Shown one piece after another: positions 26,381-35,341 of a stretch of 64,000 nt of DNA; within the stretch, counting starts at the first letter, position 1; each line of letters opens with the position of its first letter. A program made the position numbers and the translations under genes. A model generated the notes under the pieces. The model searched no databases. It was not told where the DNA came from and saw only the letters and a list, made by a program, of their open reading frames with translations. The stretch is from Cellulomonas sp. SG140 (lineage in GTDB: Bacteria > Actinomycetota > Actinomycetes > Actinomycetales > Cellulomonadaceae), in assembly GCF_025770785.1 (NCBI RefSeq), contig NZ_JANZLA010000011.1, positions 38,214 through 102,213 of the forward strand, in the 5' to 3' direction.

Positions 26381-27564
26381 CGCGCGCCGAGAGCGTGCTC
26401 GAGCGCGAGCTGGTTGAGCCGGACGAACCGGAAGCCGCGCGCCGCGACGGCGTCGACGTCCAGGTCCTCGAACGCGGACCGGTCGGCCAGCAGGTCGGCG
26501 ATCGTCTCGCCCTCCGCCATGGTCGGCTGGGCCAGCTCGAACACGCCGGCCTCCTCGAGGGCGGCCTGCACCTCGGGGTCGGCACGGAACGCCTGCGCGC
26601 GCTCCTTGAGCAGCAGGTACGTCGCCATGTTCGCGGCGGCGGAGTCCCACACGCCCTGCATGTCCTCGGTGCGCGAGGGCTTGTAGTCGAAGTGGCGCGG
26701 GCCGGTGTACGTCGGGCCGCCGGACGGGAAGCCGTTCTCCAGCAGGTCGACGGTGCCGAAGGCCGAGAACAGCTCGCCGTGGCCGAACACCAGGTCCTGG
26801 TCGAACTTGATCGACTTCTGGCCGTTCAGGTCGATGTGGAACAGCTTGCCGGCCCACAGCGCCTGCGCCAGGCCGGTGGTGTAGTTCAGGCCCGCCATCT
26901 GCTCGTGGCCGGTCTCCGGGTTCAGGCCGACGATGTCGCCGTTCTCCAGCTTGGCGATGAAGGCCAGGGCGTGGCCGACGGTCGGCAGCAGGATGTCGCC
27001 GCGGGGCTCGTTCGGCTTCGGCTCCAGCGCGATGCGGAGCTTGTAGCCCTTCTCCTTGATGTACGCGGCGACGGTGTCGATGCCCTCGGCGTAGCGCTCG
27101 TGGGCGGCGTACAGGTCCTTGGCCGAGTCGTACTCGGCGCCCTCGCGGCCGCCCCACATGACGAACGTGTCGGCGTCGAGCGAGGCCGCCAGGTCGACGT
27201 TGCGGAGGATCTTGCGCAGGCCGTAGCGGCGCACGCGGCGGTCGTTCGAGGTGAACGCGCCGTCCTTGAAGATCGGGTGGCTGAAGGTGTTGGTGGTCAC
27301 CATCTCCACGGTGATCCCGGTCTCGGCCAGCGCACCGCGGAAGCGGTCCAGGATCTTCTCGCGGTCGGCGTCCGAGGAGCCGAAGGGCACCACGTCGTCG
27401 TCGTGGAAGGTCACGTGCGCGGCGCCGAGCTCGGCGAGCTTGTGCACCGACTCGACCGGGTCGAGCCACGGGCGGGTGGCGCTGCCGAACTGGTCCTGCG
27501 CGGCCCAGCCGACGGTCCACAGACCGAAGGAGAAGTGGTCGTCACGGGTGGGGGTACGCGTCAT
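26377..27564 (-). CDS. xylA: Xylose isomerase
   Basis: Metal-dependent isomerase converting D-xylose to D-xylulose. The 395-residue length matches the class I actinobacterial form. Residues follow the family: [15 protein letters not shown] at ~14-28, [12 protein letters not shown] with the catalytic His near 54, the metal Glu in [12 protein letters not shown] near 180, [10 protein letters not shown] near 220 and [15 protein letters not shown] near 243. GAGGAG upstream of the ATG is a good ribosome site. The promoter at 27612-27640 is divergent from the ROK regulator. Confidence 0.97.
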   Translation of the reverse strand: MTRTPTRDDHFSFGLWTVGWAAQDQFGSATRPWLDPVESVHKLAELGAAHVTFHDDDVVPFGSSDADREKILDRFRGALAETGITVEMVTTNTFSHPIFKDGAFTSNDRRVRRYGLRKILRNVDLAASLDADTFVMWGGREGAEYDSAKDLYAAHERYAEGIDTVAAYIKEKGYKLRIALEPKPNEPRGDILLPTVGHALAFIAKLENGDIVGLNPETGHEQMAGLNYTTGLAQALWAGKLFHIDLNGQKSIKFDQDLVFGHGELFSAFGTVDLLENGFPSGGPTYTGPRHFDYKPSRTEDMQGVWDSAAANMATYLLLKERAQAFRADPEVQAALEEAGVFELAQPTMAEGETIADLLADRSAFEDLDVDAVAARGFRFVRLNQLALEHALGAR

Positions 27565-27595
27565 GGGGAGTGCTCCTCGTCGAGTTGCCGGGCGT

Positions 27596-27618
27596 ATTAG
27601 TTCCCGCCATGAATTTAT
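27596..27618. promoter_or_regulatory. AT-rich candidate xylose operator (xylO-like half site)
   Basis: ATTAGTT at 27596-27602 matches one arm of the classical xylO of XylR-type ROK repressors (TTAGTT...AACTAA). The opposite arm, GAATTTAT at 27611-27618, is degenerate and coincides with the xylA -10 box. The element is an AT-rich island in GC-rich DNA. Binding is inferred, not shown. Confidence 0.45.
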
Positions 27619-27640
27619 CGAGGCCGGGCGGTAGGGTCAA
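27612..27640 (-). promoter_or_regulatory. xylAB promoter
   Basis: Reading the minus strand, TTGACC (27640-27635), a 17-base spacer, then TAAATT (27617-27612). This is the closest fit to a vegetative consensus in the window. The -35 box overlaps the opposing TAGGGT box of the ROK gene, so the two promoters cannot easily be used at once. Confidence 0.7.
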
Positions 27641-27647
27641 GCCCGTG
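27632..27647 (+). promoter_or_regulatory. Candidate -10 for leaderless ROK regulator
   Basis: TAGGGT at 27632-27637 is followed by seven bases and the GTG at 27645. It overlaps the xylA -35 box on the other strand. Confidence 0.45.
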
Positions 27648-28940
27648 CCGGCAGCCGACCCGTGGGCCTCGCAGTCCCGCGGCGCCCGTTCGGGCGTCGC
27701 CCGCCAGGAGCACCTGCGCGAGCACAACCTGTCCGTGGCGCTCGCTCACGTGCTGGACGCGCGTGAGCCCCCGTCCCGCGCCGAGCTGGCCGCGGTCACC
27801 GGGCTGGCCCGCCCCAGCGTCACCTCGCTGGTGGAGCAGCTGATCCGCGGCGGCATGGTGCGCGAGCTGATGCCGCGCCCGGCCCAGCGCGCCGGGCGGC
27901 CGGCCGTGCCGCTCGCCCCGGCACGGGGCACCTTCGCCGGCATCGGCATGGAGGTGAACGTCGACTACCTCGGCCTGCGGGCGGTGGACCTCGCCGGCAC
28001 CGTGCTCGCCGAGCGGGTCGAGGCGGGGGACCAGCGGACGCGGTCGCCGGAGCAGACGCTCGACCGGCTCGCCGAGCTGGTCGCGGGCGTGCTCGCCCGG
28101 CTCGCCGGCCAGGGCGTGCGGGTGGTCGGCACCTCGCTCGCGCTGCCGGGCCTGGTGGACGCCGGCACCGGGCCGCTGCGGGTCGCGCCGAACCTCGGCT
28201 GGCGCGACGTGGACGTGGTGGGCCGGCTGGTTCGGCACCCGGCCCTGGCGGACCTGCCGCCAGAGCTGGCGAACGAGGCGAAGCTCGCCGCGCTGGCGGA
28301 GGCGCGGGTGCGCCGCGGCACCCCGCAGCCGAGCTTCGTGTACGTGTCCGGCGAGGTCGGCATCGGTGGTGCCGTGGTGCTGGGCGGTGAGCTGTTCCGG
28401 GGCCAGCACGGCTGGAGCGGCGAGATCGGGCACGTCGTCGTCGACCCGTGCATGCCGGGGGGCCCGCGGCTGGGCACCCTCGAGGCGCGTGCCGGGCAAG
28501 AGGCGATGCTGCGGGTGGCCGGGCTGCCGGACGGTGCGCCGGTGCACCGGCTGGTCGCGGCCTGCGCCGCCGGGGACGCCCGGGCCCTGGCGGCGGTCGC
28601 CGGCGCGGGACGGGCGCTCGGCATCGCCCTGTCGGGCGTGGTCCACGTGGTGGACGTCGACCAGGTGGTGCTCGGCGGCACCTTCGGCCAGCTGTACGGC
28701 TACGTGCGTGACGAGGTGTCCCGGGCGCTCGACGAGCTGGTGATCACGGCGCCGTGGTCGCCCGTGACGGTGGGTGCCGCGCGGGCCGGGGAGTTCCCCG
28801 CGATGAGCGGTGGGGCGCTGGCGGCGCTCCGTCGACTGGTGCAGCAGCCGTCGGCGTGGCTGGATCGGAGCACGACCACCACGACGACGACCACCACGAC
28901 GGCGGGGACCGCGGCCACCGCGGCGGGAGGACCGGCATGA
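27645..28940 (+). CDS. ROK-family transcriptional repressor (XylR-type)
   Basis: 431-residue ROK regulator. The N-terminal winged helix shows LAHVLDAREPPSRAELAAVTGLARPSVTSLVEQLIRGGMV (27740-27859), followed by the ROK sugar-kinase-like fold with VYVSGEVGIGGAVVLGGELFRGQHGWSGEIGHVVVDP (28339-28447). The usual Cys zinc cluster after this motif is incomplete (DPCMPGG only). The C-terminus ends in a run of about ten Thr residues. Divergence from xylAB points to xylose-dependent repression. GTG 27645 is chosen for its upstream TAGGGT box; an upstream ATG at 27609 is possible. Confidence 0.88.
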   Translation: MPAADPWASQSRGARSGVARQEHLREHNLSVALAHVLDAREPPSRAELAAVTGLARPSVTSLVEQLIRGGMVRELMPRPAQRAGRPAVPLAPARGTFAGIGMEVNVDYLGLRAVDLAGTVLAERVEAGDQRTRSPEQTLDRLAELVAGVLARLAGQGVRVVGTSLALPGLVDAGTGPLRVAPNLGWRDVDVVGRLVRHPALADLPPELANEAKLAALAEARVRRGTPQPSFVYVSGEVGIGGAVVLGGELFRGQHGWSGEIGHVVVDPCMPGGPRLGTLEARAGQEAMLRVAGLPDGAPVHRLVAACAAGDARALAAVAGAGRALGIALSGVVHVVDVDQVVLGGTFGQLYGYVRDEVSRALDELVITAPWSPVTVGAARAGEFPAMSGGALAALRRLVQQPSAWLDRSTTTTTTTTTTAGTAATAAGGPA

Positions 28941-29986
28941 CGATGCTCTGGATCGGTACGTACCCCAGTGCGGGCTTCGGCACGCCGACGGGCCGCGGCG
29001 AGGGGGTGTGGCGCGTCGAGCTGGACGCGCTCGACGGGATGCTCGGCATCCCGCAGCAGGTGGTGGTCACGCCGGCACCGTCGTTCGTCGCGACCCACCC
29101 CGACGGTCGGACTGTGTACGCCGTCGACGAGAGCTCGCCGGGCGCCGTCAGCTGCTTCGCCGTGCGGGACGGCGCGCTGGTGACCACCGCGACGGTGCCG
29201 TCCGGCGGGTCGGCTCCGTGCCACCTGCTGCTGGACGCCGAGGCCGGCCTGCTCTACGTCGCCAACTACGCCGACGGCGTGCTCGGGGTGCTGCGCCTGG
29301 CGGCCGACGGCACGCTCGCCGACGACGAGCCCGCCCAACGGCTGCCGGGCGACGGCCACGGCCCGCGCGCCGACCGGCAGGAGGGCCCGCACGCCCACTA
29401 CGTCGTCATGACCCCGTCCGGCGCCCACGTCCTGGTGATGGACCTGGGTGCCGACCAGGTGCGCCGCTACGCACGGGACGTCGCCGGTCGCCGGCTGGTC
29501 CCGGCCGGCGTCGCCGCCACGCTGCCGCCCGGCACCGGTCCCCGGCACCTCGCCTTCAGCCCCGACGGCCGGTTCGCCTACGTCACCGGCGAGCTGGACG
29601 CGTCGGTGCACGTGCTCGCGTGGGACGGCGCGACCGACACCGGCACGTCGGTGCAGGTGCTGCCGGCCACCGCGGCGCCCGCCCGCCCGGACGCCGAGGT
29701 GAAGCCGGCGCACGTGCTGATCGACGGCGACGAGGTGGTGGTCGGCGTGCGCGGCACGGAGGTGCTGTCCCGGTTCACCCGCCATGCCGACGGGCTGCTG
29801 ACGCACCGCGCCGACGACGCGCTGCCGGGCCGCACCCCGCGGGACCACGAGGTGGTGGCCGGCTGGACGATCGTCGCCGAGCAGGACTCCAGCGCGCTGA
29901 CCGTGCTGGACGGTGACGGCGGCGTGGTGTGCACGCGCTCGCTGCCGGTGCCGGCCTGCGTGGTCCCCGTCGTCGACCTGCGGTGA
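28937..29986 (+). CDS. Lactonase-family beta-propeller (6-phosphogluconolactonase, YbhE/Pgl type)
   Basis: 349-residue seven-bladed propeller enzyme of the lactonase family, which hydrolyses 6-phosphogluconolactone in the oxidative pentose phosphate pathway. Conserved features are the N-terminal [15 protein letters not shown], the repeated [16 protein letters not shown] and [20 protein letters not shown], and [27 protein letters not shown] (29382-29462). The ATG overlaps the ROK stop (ATGA) with GGGAGG upstream, so it is translated with the regulator. A role in xylose lactone metabolism is an alternative given its position next to xylR/xylAB. Confidence 0.78.
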   Translation: MTMLWIGTYPSAGFGTPTGRGEGVWRVELDALDGMLGIPQQVVVTPAPSFVATHPDGRTVYAVDESSPGAVSCFAVRDGALVTTATVPSGGSAPCHLLLDAEAGLLYVANYADGVLGVLRLAADGTLADDEPAQRLPGDGHGPRADRQEGPHAHYVVMTPSGAHVLVMDLGADQVRRYARDVAGRRLVPAGVAATLPPGTGPRHLAFSPDGRFAYVTGELDASVHVLAWDGATDTGTSVQVLPATAAPARPDAEVKPAHVLIDGDEVVVGVRGTEVLSRFTRHADGLLTHRADDALPGRTPRDHEVVAGWTIVAEQDSSALTVLDGDGGVVCTRSLPVPACVVPVVDLR

Positions 29987-30101
29987 CTCGACGCGCCGTG
30001 AGTCGACCCGCCGTGGGTCGACGCGCCGTGACGGGACGGGAGCCTGCCGGCTCCGCCGACGCACGCCCGCGCACGCCTGCGCCGAAGGTGAGAATGACCC
30101 G

Positions 30102-31433
30102 GTGAGCACCGAGCACGCACCGCGCGTCGCCATGCTCTCGGTGCACACCTCGCCCCTGGACCAGCCGGGCACGGGCGACGCCGGCGGGATGAACGTCTAC
30201 GTGCTCGAGCTCTCCCGGGCGCTGGCCGCCCGCGGTGCCCGCGTGGAGATCTTCACGCGCGCCACGTCCTCCGAGCTGCCGGAGACGGTGGTGCTGGGCG
30301 GTACCGACGCCGCCGGAGAGCCCCTTTCCCGCGCCGACCGGCGCGCGGTGCTGCTGGCGGACGACGTGCCGGCCGGCGTGACGCCGCCCGTGCTGGTGCA
30401 CCACGTCCCGGCCGGACCGTTCGAGCGGCTGGACAAGCGGGACCTGCCGGGGATGCTGTGCGGCATGACCGCCGGAGTGCTGCGGTCGGAGGCGGCCCGC
30501 CGTCCGGGCTGGTACCAGGTGGTGCACTCCCACTACTGGCTGTCCGGGCAGGTGGGCGCCGTCGCTGCCGCGCGCTGGGAGGTGCCGCTGGTGCACACCG
30601 CCCACACGCTGGCCCGCGTGAAGAACGCGGCGCTCGCGCCCGGTGACGACGCGGAGCCGGTGGTGCGCGTGGTCGGGGAGGAGCAGGTGGTCGAGGCGGC
30701 GGACGCCCTGGTGGCGAGCACGCCGGCGGAGGCGCGCCAGCTCGTCGAGCTCTACGGTGCCGACCCCGCTCGCGTGCACGTCGTCGAGCCGGGGGTGGAC
30801 CTCGACCGGTTCCGGCCGGCCGACGCCGCCACGCGTGCGGCCGCCCGTGCGCGACTCGGCCTGCCCGCCGACCGCCGGGTGGTGCTGTTCGCTGGCCGGG
30901 TGCAGCCGCTCAAGGCCCCGGACGTGCTGGTGCGGGCGCTCGGCGTGCTGCGCGCGACGGGCCGTCCGGTGCCGCTGCTGGTGGTGCTCGGCGGGCCGAG
31001 CGGCCGGTCCACCGCGGTTCGCGAGCTGGTGGCGCTCGCGGCGGCCCTCGGCGTGGGCGACGACCTGCTGGTGCACCCGCCCGCGGCACGGGAGGACCTG
31101 GTCGGCTGGTACCACGCGGCGGACCTGGTGGCGATGCCGTCCCGCTCGGAGTCGTTCGGACTCGTGGCCGCGGAGGCGCAGGCGTCCGGCGTCCCGGTGG
31201 TCGCCGCCTCCGTGGGCGGGCTGCGCAGCATCGTGGACGACGGGCGCTCGGGCCGGCTGGTCCGCGGGCACGACCCGGCGGTGTGGGCGGACGTGCTGGG
31301 GCAGGCGCTGGACGACGACGGCACGTTGGCGGCCTGGGGCGAGGCGGCCCGGCCGAGCGCCGAGCGGTTCGGCTGGGACGCCGCAGCCGACCAGGTGCTC
31401 AAGGTCTACGCGGTGGCGGCCGAGGCCCGCTGA
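30102..31433 (+). CDS. mshA: D-inositol-3-phosphate glycosyltransferase (mycothiol synthesis)
   Basis: GT4 glycosyltransferase that starts mycothiol synthesis by joining UDP-GlcNAc and inositol-3-phosphate. 443 residues. [24 protein letters not shown] (30132-30203) contains the GGMN loop; [12 protein letters not shown] is near 141-152, [10 protein letters not shown] near 227-236 and [21 protein letters not shown] (31147-31209) is the nucleotide-sugar site. The GTG at 30102 is preceded by GAGAAT six bases upstream, so it may be leaderless. gpmA follows 111 bases on, as in many mycothiol producers. Confidence 0.94.
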   Translation: MSTEHAPRVAMLSVHTSPLDQPGTGDAGGMNVYVLELSRALAARGARVEIFTRATSSELPETVVLGGTDAAGEPLSRADRRAVLLADDVPAGVTPPVLVHHVPAGPFERLDKRDLPGMLCGMTAGVLRSEAARRPGWYQVVHSHYWLSGQVGAVAAARWEVPLVHTAHTLARVKNAALAPGDDAEPVVRVVGEEQVVEAADALVASTPAEARQLVELYGADPARVHVVEPGVDLDRFRPADAATRAAARARLGLPADRRVVLFAGRVQPLKAPDVLVRALGVLRATGRPVPLLVVLGGPSGRSTAVRELVALAAALGVGDDLLVHPPAAREDLVGWYHAADLVAMPSRSESFGLVAAEAQASGVPVVAASVGGLRSIVDDGRSGRLVRGHDPAVWADVLGQALDDDGTLAAWGEAARPSAERFGWDAAADQVLKVYAVAAEAR

Positions 31434-31446
31434 CCCGGTCCCGGCC

Positions 31447-31494
31447 GAGGTCTCCGCGGAGGTCTCCGCAGAGGTGTCCGCAGCGGTGTCCGCG
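31447..31494 (+). repeat. 12-base tandem repeat between mshA and gpmA
   Basis: Four 12-base units (GAGGTCTCCGCG and three near-copies) start at 31447, 31459, 31471 and 31483, directly after the mshA stop. They form no obvious hairpin. The array could serve as a spacer or reflect past slippage. Confidence 0.8.
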
Positions 31495-31544
31495 GGGGAC
31501 CCCAGTCCTGCCGGGTGCCGCCCGCCTGCGGCAGGATGGACGCC

Positions 31545-32285
31545 ATGACCTACACCCTCGTGCTGCTCCGCCACGGCGAGAGCGAATGGAACGCGAAGAA
31601 CCTGTTCACCGGCTGGGTCGACGTCGCGCTGTCCGAGAAGGGCGTGCAGGAGGCCAAGCGCGGCGGGGAGCTGCTCAAGGCCGAGGGCGTGCTGCCGGAC
31701 GTGGTGCACACCTCGCTGCTGCGCCGCGCGATCACCACCGCGAACTACGCCCTGGACGTGGCGGACCGCCTGTGGATCCCGGTCAAGCGCAGCTGGCGCC
31801 TGAACGAGCGGCACTACGGCGCCCTGCAGGGCAAGGACAAGAAGCAGATCCGCGACGAGTACGGCGAGGAGCAGTTCATGCTCTGGCGTCGCTCGTACGA
31901 CGTGCCGCCGCCGGACATCGAGCTCGGCTCGGAGTTCTCGCAGGACGCGGACCCGCGCTACGCCGGCGAGCCGATCCCGCGCGCCGAGGCCCTGGCCAAC
32001 GTGCTGACGCGGGCGCTGCCGTACTGGACCAGCGACATCGTCCCCGACCTGCAGGCCGGCAAGACGGTGCTCGTCGCGGCCCACGGCAACTCGATCCGCG
32101 CGCTGGTCAAGCACCTGGACGACGTGGACGCCGACACGATCGCCGGCATCAACATCCCCACCGGCATCCCGCTGGTGTACGAGCTGGACGAGGAGACGCT
32201 GAAGCCGACCGTCCGCGGTGGCAAGTACCTCGACCCGGACGCCGCCGCGGAGGCGATCAAGGCCGTGGCGAACCAGGGTCGCTGA
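31545..32285 (+). CDS. gpmA: 2,3-bisphosphoglycerate-dependent phosphoglycerate mutase
   Basis: Glycolytic enzyme interconverting 3- and 2-phosphoglycerate through a phosphohistidine. 246 residues. The catalytic [20 protein letters not shown] (31560-31622) includes the phosphorylated His of [38 protein letters not shown] and the second catalytic His in [11 protein letters not shown] near 183 are all present. ATG 31545 is chosen because the conserved domain starts at residue 4 and CAGGAT lies seven bases upstream; an earlier in-frame ATG at 31515 lies in variable sequence. A strong terminator follows. Confidence 0.96.
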   Translation: MTYTLVLLRHGESEWNAKNLFTGWVDVALSEKGVQEAKRGGELLKAEGVLPDVVHTSLLRRAITTANYALDVADRLWIPVKRSWRLNERHYGALQGKDKKQIRDEYGEEQFMLWRRSYDVPPPDIELGSEFSQDADPRYAGEPIPRAEALANVLTRALPYWTSDIVPDLQAGKTVLVAAHGNSIRALVKHLDDVDADTIAGINIPTGIPLVYELDEETLKPTVRGGKYLDPDAAAEAIKAVANQGR

Positions 32286-32302
32286 CCCGTCCCGCAGCAC
32301 AG

Positions 32303-32340
32303 ACGAGGGCCCCGCTCCGAGCACGGAGCGGGGCCCTCGT
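32303..32340. terminator. Bidirectional terminator between gpmA and phoU
   Basis: A perfect 17-base inverted repeat (32303-32319 and 32324-32340) with a 4-base loop AGCA lies between the convergent gpmA and phoU stops. It should terminate transcription from both sides. Confidence 0.85.
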
Positions 32341-32385
32341 CGTTCGTCGTGCGACCGGCCGCAGGGGCGGCCCGGGTGCGGAGCG

Positions 32386-33057
32386 TCAGTGCGCGCGCAG
32401 GCTGGTCGGCTCACCCTTGGTCAGGTCGCCGGTCACGAGGTACACCACGCGCTGCGCGATGCTCACGCCGTGGTCGCCGAACCGCTCGTAGTACCGGCCG
32501 AGCAGCGTCACGTCGATCGTCTGCTGCGGGGTGGCGGACCACTCGCCGCCGAGCATCGCGGTGAACGTGTCGGCGTGCAGGGCGTCGAGCAGGTCGTCGT
32601 CGGACTCGATCGACTCGGCCACCGCCAGGTCACGGGTCTCGAGCAGCGTCGTCATCCGACGCGCCACCCGCACCGCGGCCTCGTGCATCTCGGCGAACGT
32701 GCCGGACAGCGACTGCGGCACGGCCTGCCGGGGGTACCGGCCGCGCGCCACCTGGGCGACGTGCCGCGCCAGGTCGCCCATCCGCTCGAGCGTCGCGCTC
32801 ATCCGCAGCGCCGAGACGACGATGCGCAGGTCGGTCGCGACGGGCTGCTGCTGGGCGAGCAGGTGGATGCACCGCTCGTCGAGGTGACGCTCGAGCTCGT
32901 CGATCGCGAGGTCGTCCACGATCACCTGCTCGGCCAGCCCCAGGTCGGCCGTCGCCAGGGCGATGCCCGCCGACGTGATGGCCTGCTCGACCTTGCGGCT
33001 CATGGCCTGCAGGTCGTCACCGAGCGCCTTGAGCTCGGCGTCGAAGATCTCGCGCAT
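32386..33057 (-). CDS. phoU: Phosphate signalling protein PhoU
   Basis: Negative regulator that links the Pst transporter to the sensor kinase, keeping phosphate-starvation signalling off when phosphate is plentiful. 223 residues of two three-helix PhoU repeats; metal-binding Glu/Asp clusters occur at LATDLRIVVSALRMSATLERMGDLARHV-like (32768-32851) and LLGRYYERFGDHGVSIAQRVVYLVTG (32425-32502). ATG 33057 starts exactly at the conserved MREIFDAELK. GAGAGG lies upstream. Two PHO-type boxes at 33101-33130 in its promoter region suggest control by RegX3. It is divergent from senX3, the usual layout. Confidence 0.95.
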   Translation of the reverse strand: MREIFDAELKALGDDLQAMSRKVEQAITSAGIALATADLGLAEQVIVDDLAIDELERHLDERCIHLLAQQQPVATDLRIVVSALRMSATLERMGDLARHVAQVARGRYPRQAVPQSLSGTFAEMHEAAVRVARRMTTLLETRDLAVAESIESDDDLLDALHADTFTAMLGGEWSATPQQTIDVTLLGRYYERFGDHGVSIAQRVVYLVTGDLTKGEPTSLRAH

Positions 33058-33100
33058 GAACGTCCTCTCCCGCTTGTGCGGGTGCCAGGGTGCCAGGTCC

Positions 33101-33130
33101 AGGTGAACGGAAGGGCCCCCCCAGGTGAAC
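33101..33130 (-). promoter_or_regulatory. PHO-box pair upstream of phoU
   Basis: On the minus strand GTTCACCT occurs at 33130-33123 and again at 33108-33101, exactly 22 bases apart, or two 11-base units. The intervening unit does not match. The same heptamer occurs in 11-base register before pstS. It lies 43-73 bases before phoU and also upstream of the divergent senX3. Confidence 0.75.
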
Positions 33131-33190
33131 ACTGGGCACTGTGCCACGGCACGGGCCCGTCCGGTGGGACCTGGCCGTGGCGTCGGCCCC

Positions 33191-33207
33191 TAGGGTGTGG
33201 CGCTGTG
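33191..33207 (+). promoter_or_regulatory. Candidate -10 for leaderless senX3
   Basis: TAGGGT at 33191-33196, eight bases before the GTG at 33205, without a ribosome-binding sequence. Confidence 0.4.
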
Positions 33208-34455
33208 GACACCGAGCTCGCCTGGTTCGTCGGAGGCCTCGTCGGGCTGCTCGTCGGAGTCGGTGCGACGCTCGCGTTCCGATTGAGCGAGCGTGCCCAG
33301 CGTCACGTCCCCCCGCAACCCGAGCCCGAGCTGGACGAAGGCCTGGTCCGCGCGCTCGCGGTGCTCCGGTCGTCGGCGATCGTGCTGGACGACGCGGACC
33401 GGGTGGTGCGGGCGAGCCCGCCGGCGCACGCCCTCGGCCTGGTGCGGGACGGCCGCCTGGCGCACGCGGCGGTCCGGGACATGGTGGCGGAGGTCCGCCG
33501 CGACGGCGTGATCCGGGACGCGGAGCTGGACCTGCCGCGCGGCCCGGTCGGCTCGGGCACGCTCCTGCTCGAGGTGCGGGTCGCCCAGGTGATGCCGCAC
33601 CTGCTGCTGGTGCTCGCGGAGGACCTGACGCAGGCTCGCCGGCTCGAGGCGATGCGGCGGGACTTCGTGGTGAACATCTCGCACGAGCTCAAGACGCCGG
33701 TCGGCGCCCTGTCGCTGCTCGCCGAGACGGTGCAGGACGCCGCCGACGACCCGGCCGCCGTCCGCCGGTTCGCGGCCCGGATGCAGTCCGAGGCGCAGCG
33801 GCTGGCCCTGCTGGTGCAGGAGATCATCGAGCTGTCCCGCCTGCAGGTCACCGATGCGCTGCAGGACATGGAGCTGGTCGACGTCGACAGCGTCCTGGCC
33901 GAGGCGGCGGACCGCGCCCGCACCACGGCCAGCGGCAAGCGGATCGTCATCGACGTCGGCGGGCAGACCGGCGCACGGGTGTTCGGCGACCGGAACCTCC
34001 TGGTCACGGCCGTGCGCAACCTGCTCGACAACGCCGTGGCGTACTCGCCGGACGCCACCCGCGTCGGCGTCGGCGTCTCCACCACGGCCGACCTGGTGCA
34101 GATCGCCGTGGTCGACCAGGGCGTCGGCATCCCGCCCACCGAGCAGGACCGGATCTTCGAGCGCTTCTACCGGGTGGACCCGGCGCGGTCGCGGAACACC
34201 GGGGGGACCGGGCTCGGCCTGTCGATCGTCAAGCACGTGGCCGCCGACCACGGCGGCGACGTCACCGTGTGGTCGCAGCCCGGCCGCGGCTCGACGTTCA
34301 CGCTGCGCCTGCCGCGGGCGGAGGAGCCCAGCGGCACGCCCACCAGCAGCACGCCGACCAGCAGCACGCCCACCAGCAGCACGCCCACCAGCAGCACCGC
34401 CGAGCCGGCGTCGTCCGCCGGCCGTCCCACGTCCGCCCCCGGGAGCGCCCAGTGA
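33205..34455 (+). CDS. senX3: Phosphate-responsive sensor histidine kinase (SenX3/PhoR type)
   Basis: 416-residue membrane kinase. One N-terminal hydrophobic segment (~7-27), a PAS-like region (~45-150), the dimerisation/phosphoacceptor motif with His160 in NISHELKTPVG, and a GHKL ATPase domain (NLLDNAVAYSPDATRV; IPPTEQDRIFERFYRVD; NTGGTGLGLSIVKHVAADHGG, 34196-34258). The C-terminal ~30 residues are Pro/Thr/Ser repeats. GTG 33205 places the start just before the membrane helix. It overlaps regX3 by four bases. Divergent phoU and the downstream pst operon identify it as the phosphate system. Confidence 0.93.
   Translation: MDTELAWFVGGLVGLLVGVGATLAFRLSERAQRHVPPQPEPELDEGLVRALAVLRSSAIVLDDADRVVRASPPAHALGLVRDGRLAHAAVRDMVAEVRRDGVIRDAELDLPRGPVGSGTLLLEVRVAQVMPHLLLVLAEDLTQARRLEAMRRDFVVNISHELKTPVGALSLLAETVQDAADDPAAVRRFAARMQSEAQRLALLVQEIIELSRLQVTDALQDMELVDVDSVLAEAADRARTTASGKRIVIDVGGQTGARVFGDRNLLVTAVRNLLDNAVAYSPDATRVGVGVSTTADLVQIAVVDQGVGIPPTEQDRIFERFYRVDPARSRNTGGTGLGLSIVKHVAADHGGDVTVWSQPGRGSTFTLRLPRAEEPSGTPTSSTPTSSTPTSSTPTSSTAEPASSAGRPTSAPGSAQ
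34336..34395 (+). repeat. 15-base tandem repeat at the senX3 3' end
   Basis: Four copies of ACGCCCACCAGCAGC (one with a single change) start at 34336, 34351, 34366 and 34381. They encode repeated TPTSS in a tail after the kinase domain. The 15-base period keeps the frame if copies are gained or lost. Confidence 0.88.
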
Positions 34456-35177
34456 CCCGCATCCTGCTCGTCGAGGACGAGGAGTCCTACCGCGAGCCCC
34501 TCGAGTACCTGCTACGCCGCGAGGGGTACGACGTGGTCACGGCGGCCACCGGCCCCGACGCGCTGGACAGGTTCGCGGAGACGGGTGCGGACCTGGTGCT
34601 GCTCGACCTGATGCTGCCCGGCCTGCCGGGCACGGAGGTGTGCCGGCGGCTGCGCGCGGTCAGCGACGTCCCGGTGATCATGCTGACCGCCAAGGACGGC
34701 GAGATCGACAAGGTGGTCGGCCTCGAGCTCGGCGCTGACGACTACGTCACCAAGCCGTACTCGTCGCGCGAGCTGCTGGCGCGCGTCCGCGCGGTGCTGC
34801 GACGCCGCGAGGCGGCGGTGGCCTCCGCGGCACCGGCCGCGCCGGACGACGACCTGCCCGACGAGGACGAGACCCGGCTGGTGCTGGGCCCGGTCGAGAT
34901 GGACGTCGACCGGCACGTGGTGAAGGTGCACGACCAGCCGGTCGCCTTCCCGCTGAAGGAGTTCGAGCTGCTCGAGCTGCTGCTGCGCAACCCTGGGCGG
35001 GTGCTGACCCGCGGCCAGCTGATCGACCGGATCTGGGGCGCGGACTACGTCGGGGACACCAAGACGCTCGACGTGCACGTCAAGCGGGTGCGGGCGAAGA
35101 TCGAGGACGACCCGTCCACCCCGCGCCTGCTGACGACCGTGCGCGGTCTGGGCTACAAGCTCTCCGCCGACGAGTAG
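34452..35177 (+). CDS. regX3: Phosphate response regulator (RegX3/PhoB type)
   Basis: 241-residue OmpR/PhoB-family regulator. The receiver domain (1-~118) has the acidic pocket VEDEES, phospho-acceptor Asp52 in LLDLMLPG, and Lys in DDYVTKPYS near 101. An acidic linker (~125-150) leads to the winged-helix DNA-binding domain with FPLKEFELLELLLRNPGRVLTRGQLIDRIWG (34948-35040) and TVRGLGYKL at the end. The GTG overlaps the senX3 stop (GTGA). It is expected to bind the GTTCACC repeats upstream of pstS and phoU. Confidence 0.94.
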   Translation: MTRILLVEDEESYREPLEYLLRREGYDVVTAATGPDALDRFAETGADLVLLDLMLPGLPGTEVCRRLRAVSDVPVIMLTAKDGEIDKVVGLELGADDYVTKPYSSRELLARVRAVLRRREAAVASAAPAAPDDDLPDEDETRLVLGPVEMDVDRHVVKVHDQPVAFPLKEFELLELLLRNPGRVLTRGQLIDRIWGADYVGDTKTLDVHVKRVRAKIEDDPSTPRLLTTVRGLGYKLSADE

Positions 35178-35192
35178 CCCCGCTGCGGGGGC
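35175..35192 (+). terminator. Weak hairpin after regX3
   Basis: AGCCCC / GGGGCT pair around a 6-base loop, overlapping the regX3 stop. The stem is short, so only partial termination is likely. Confidence 0.3.
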
Positions 35193-35234
35193 TGCGCCGC
35201 CGGACTCGGACGCGCGACCAGATCGTCGTCCATC

Positions 35235-35289
35235 GTTCACCCGGGGTTCACCTTCCGCCGGGGAAGCGGTCACCTCGGGTCCCTAACGT
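35235..35289 (+). promoter_or_regulatory. PHO boxes and -10 element of pstS
   Basis: GTTCACC starts at 35235 and 35246, and GGTCACCT at 35268, so the sites are separated by 11 and 22 bases in one phase. This is the direct-repeat layout of actinobacterial PHO boxes bound by PhoP/RegX3-type regulators. A plausible -10 box, TAACGT, follows at 35284-35289, placing the last repeat over the -35 region, as expected for an activator-dependent promoter. Confidence 0.82.
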
Positions 35290-35341
35290 CTGCCCTCGAC
35301 AGCGCCGCGCACGGCGCTACGACGAGACGATGGGGAACATA

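Noticed and set aside
27609..27644. ATG 27609 as the ROK start
   Set aside because: It would place the xylA -10 and operator inside the coding region, whereas GTG 27645 has a correctly spaced TAGGGT box.
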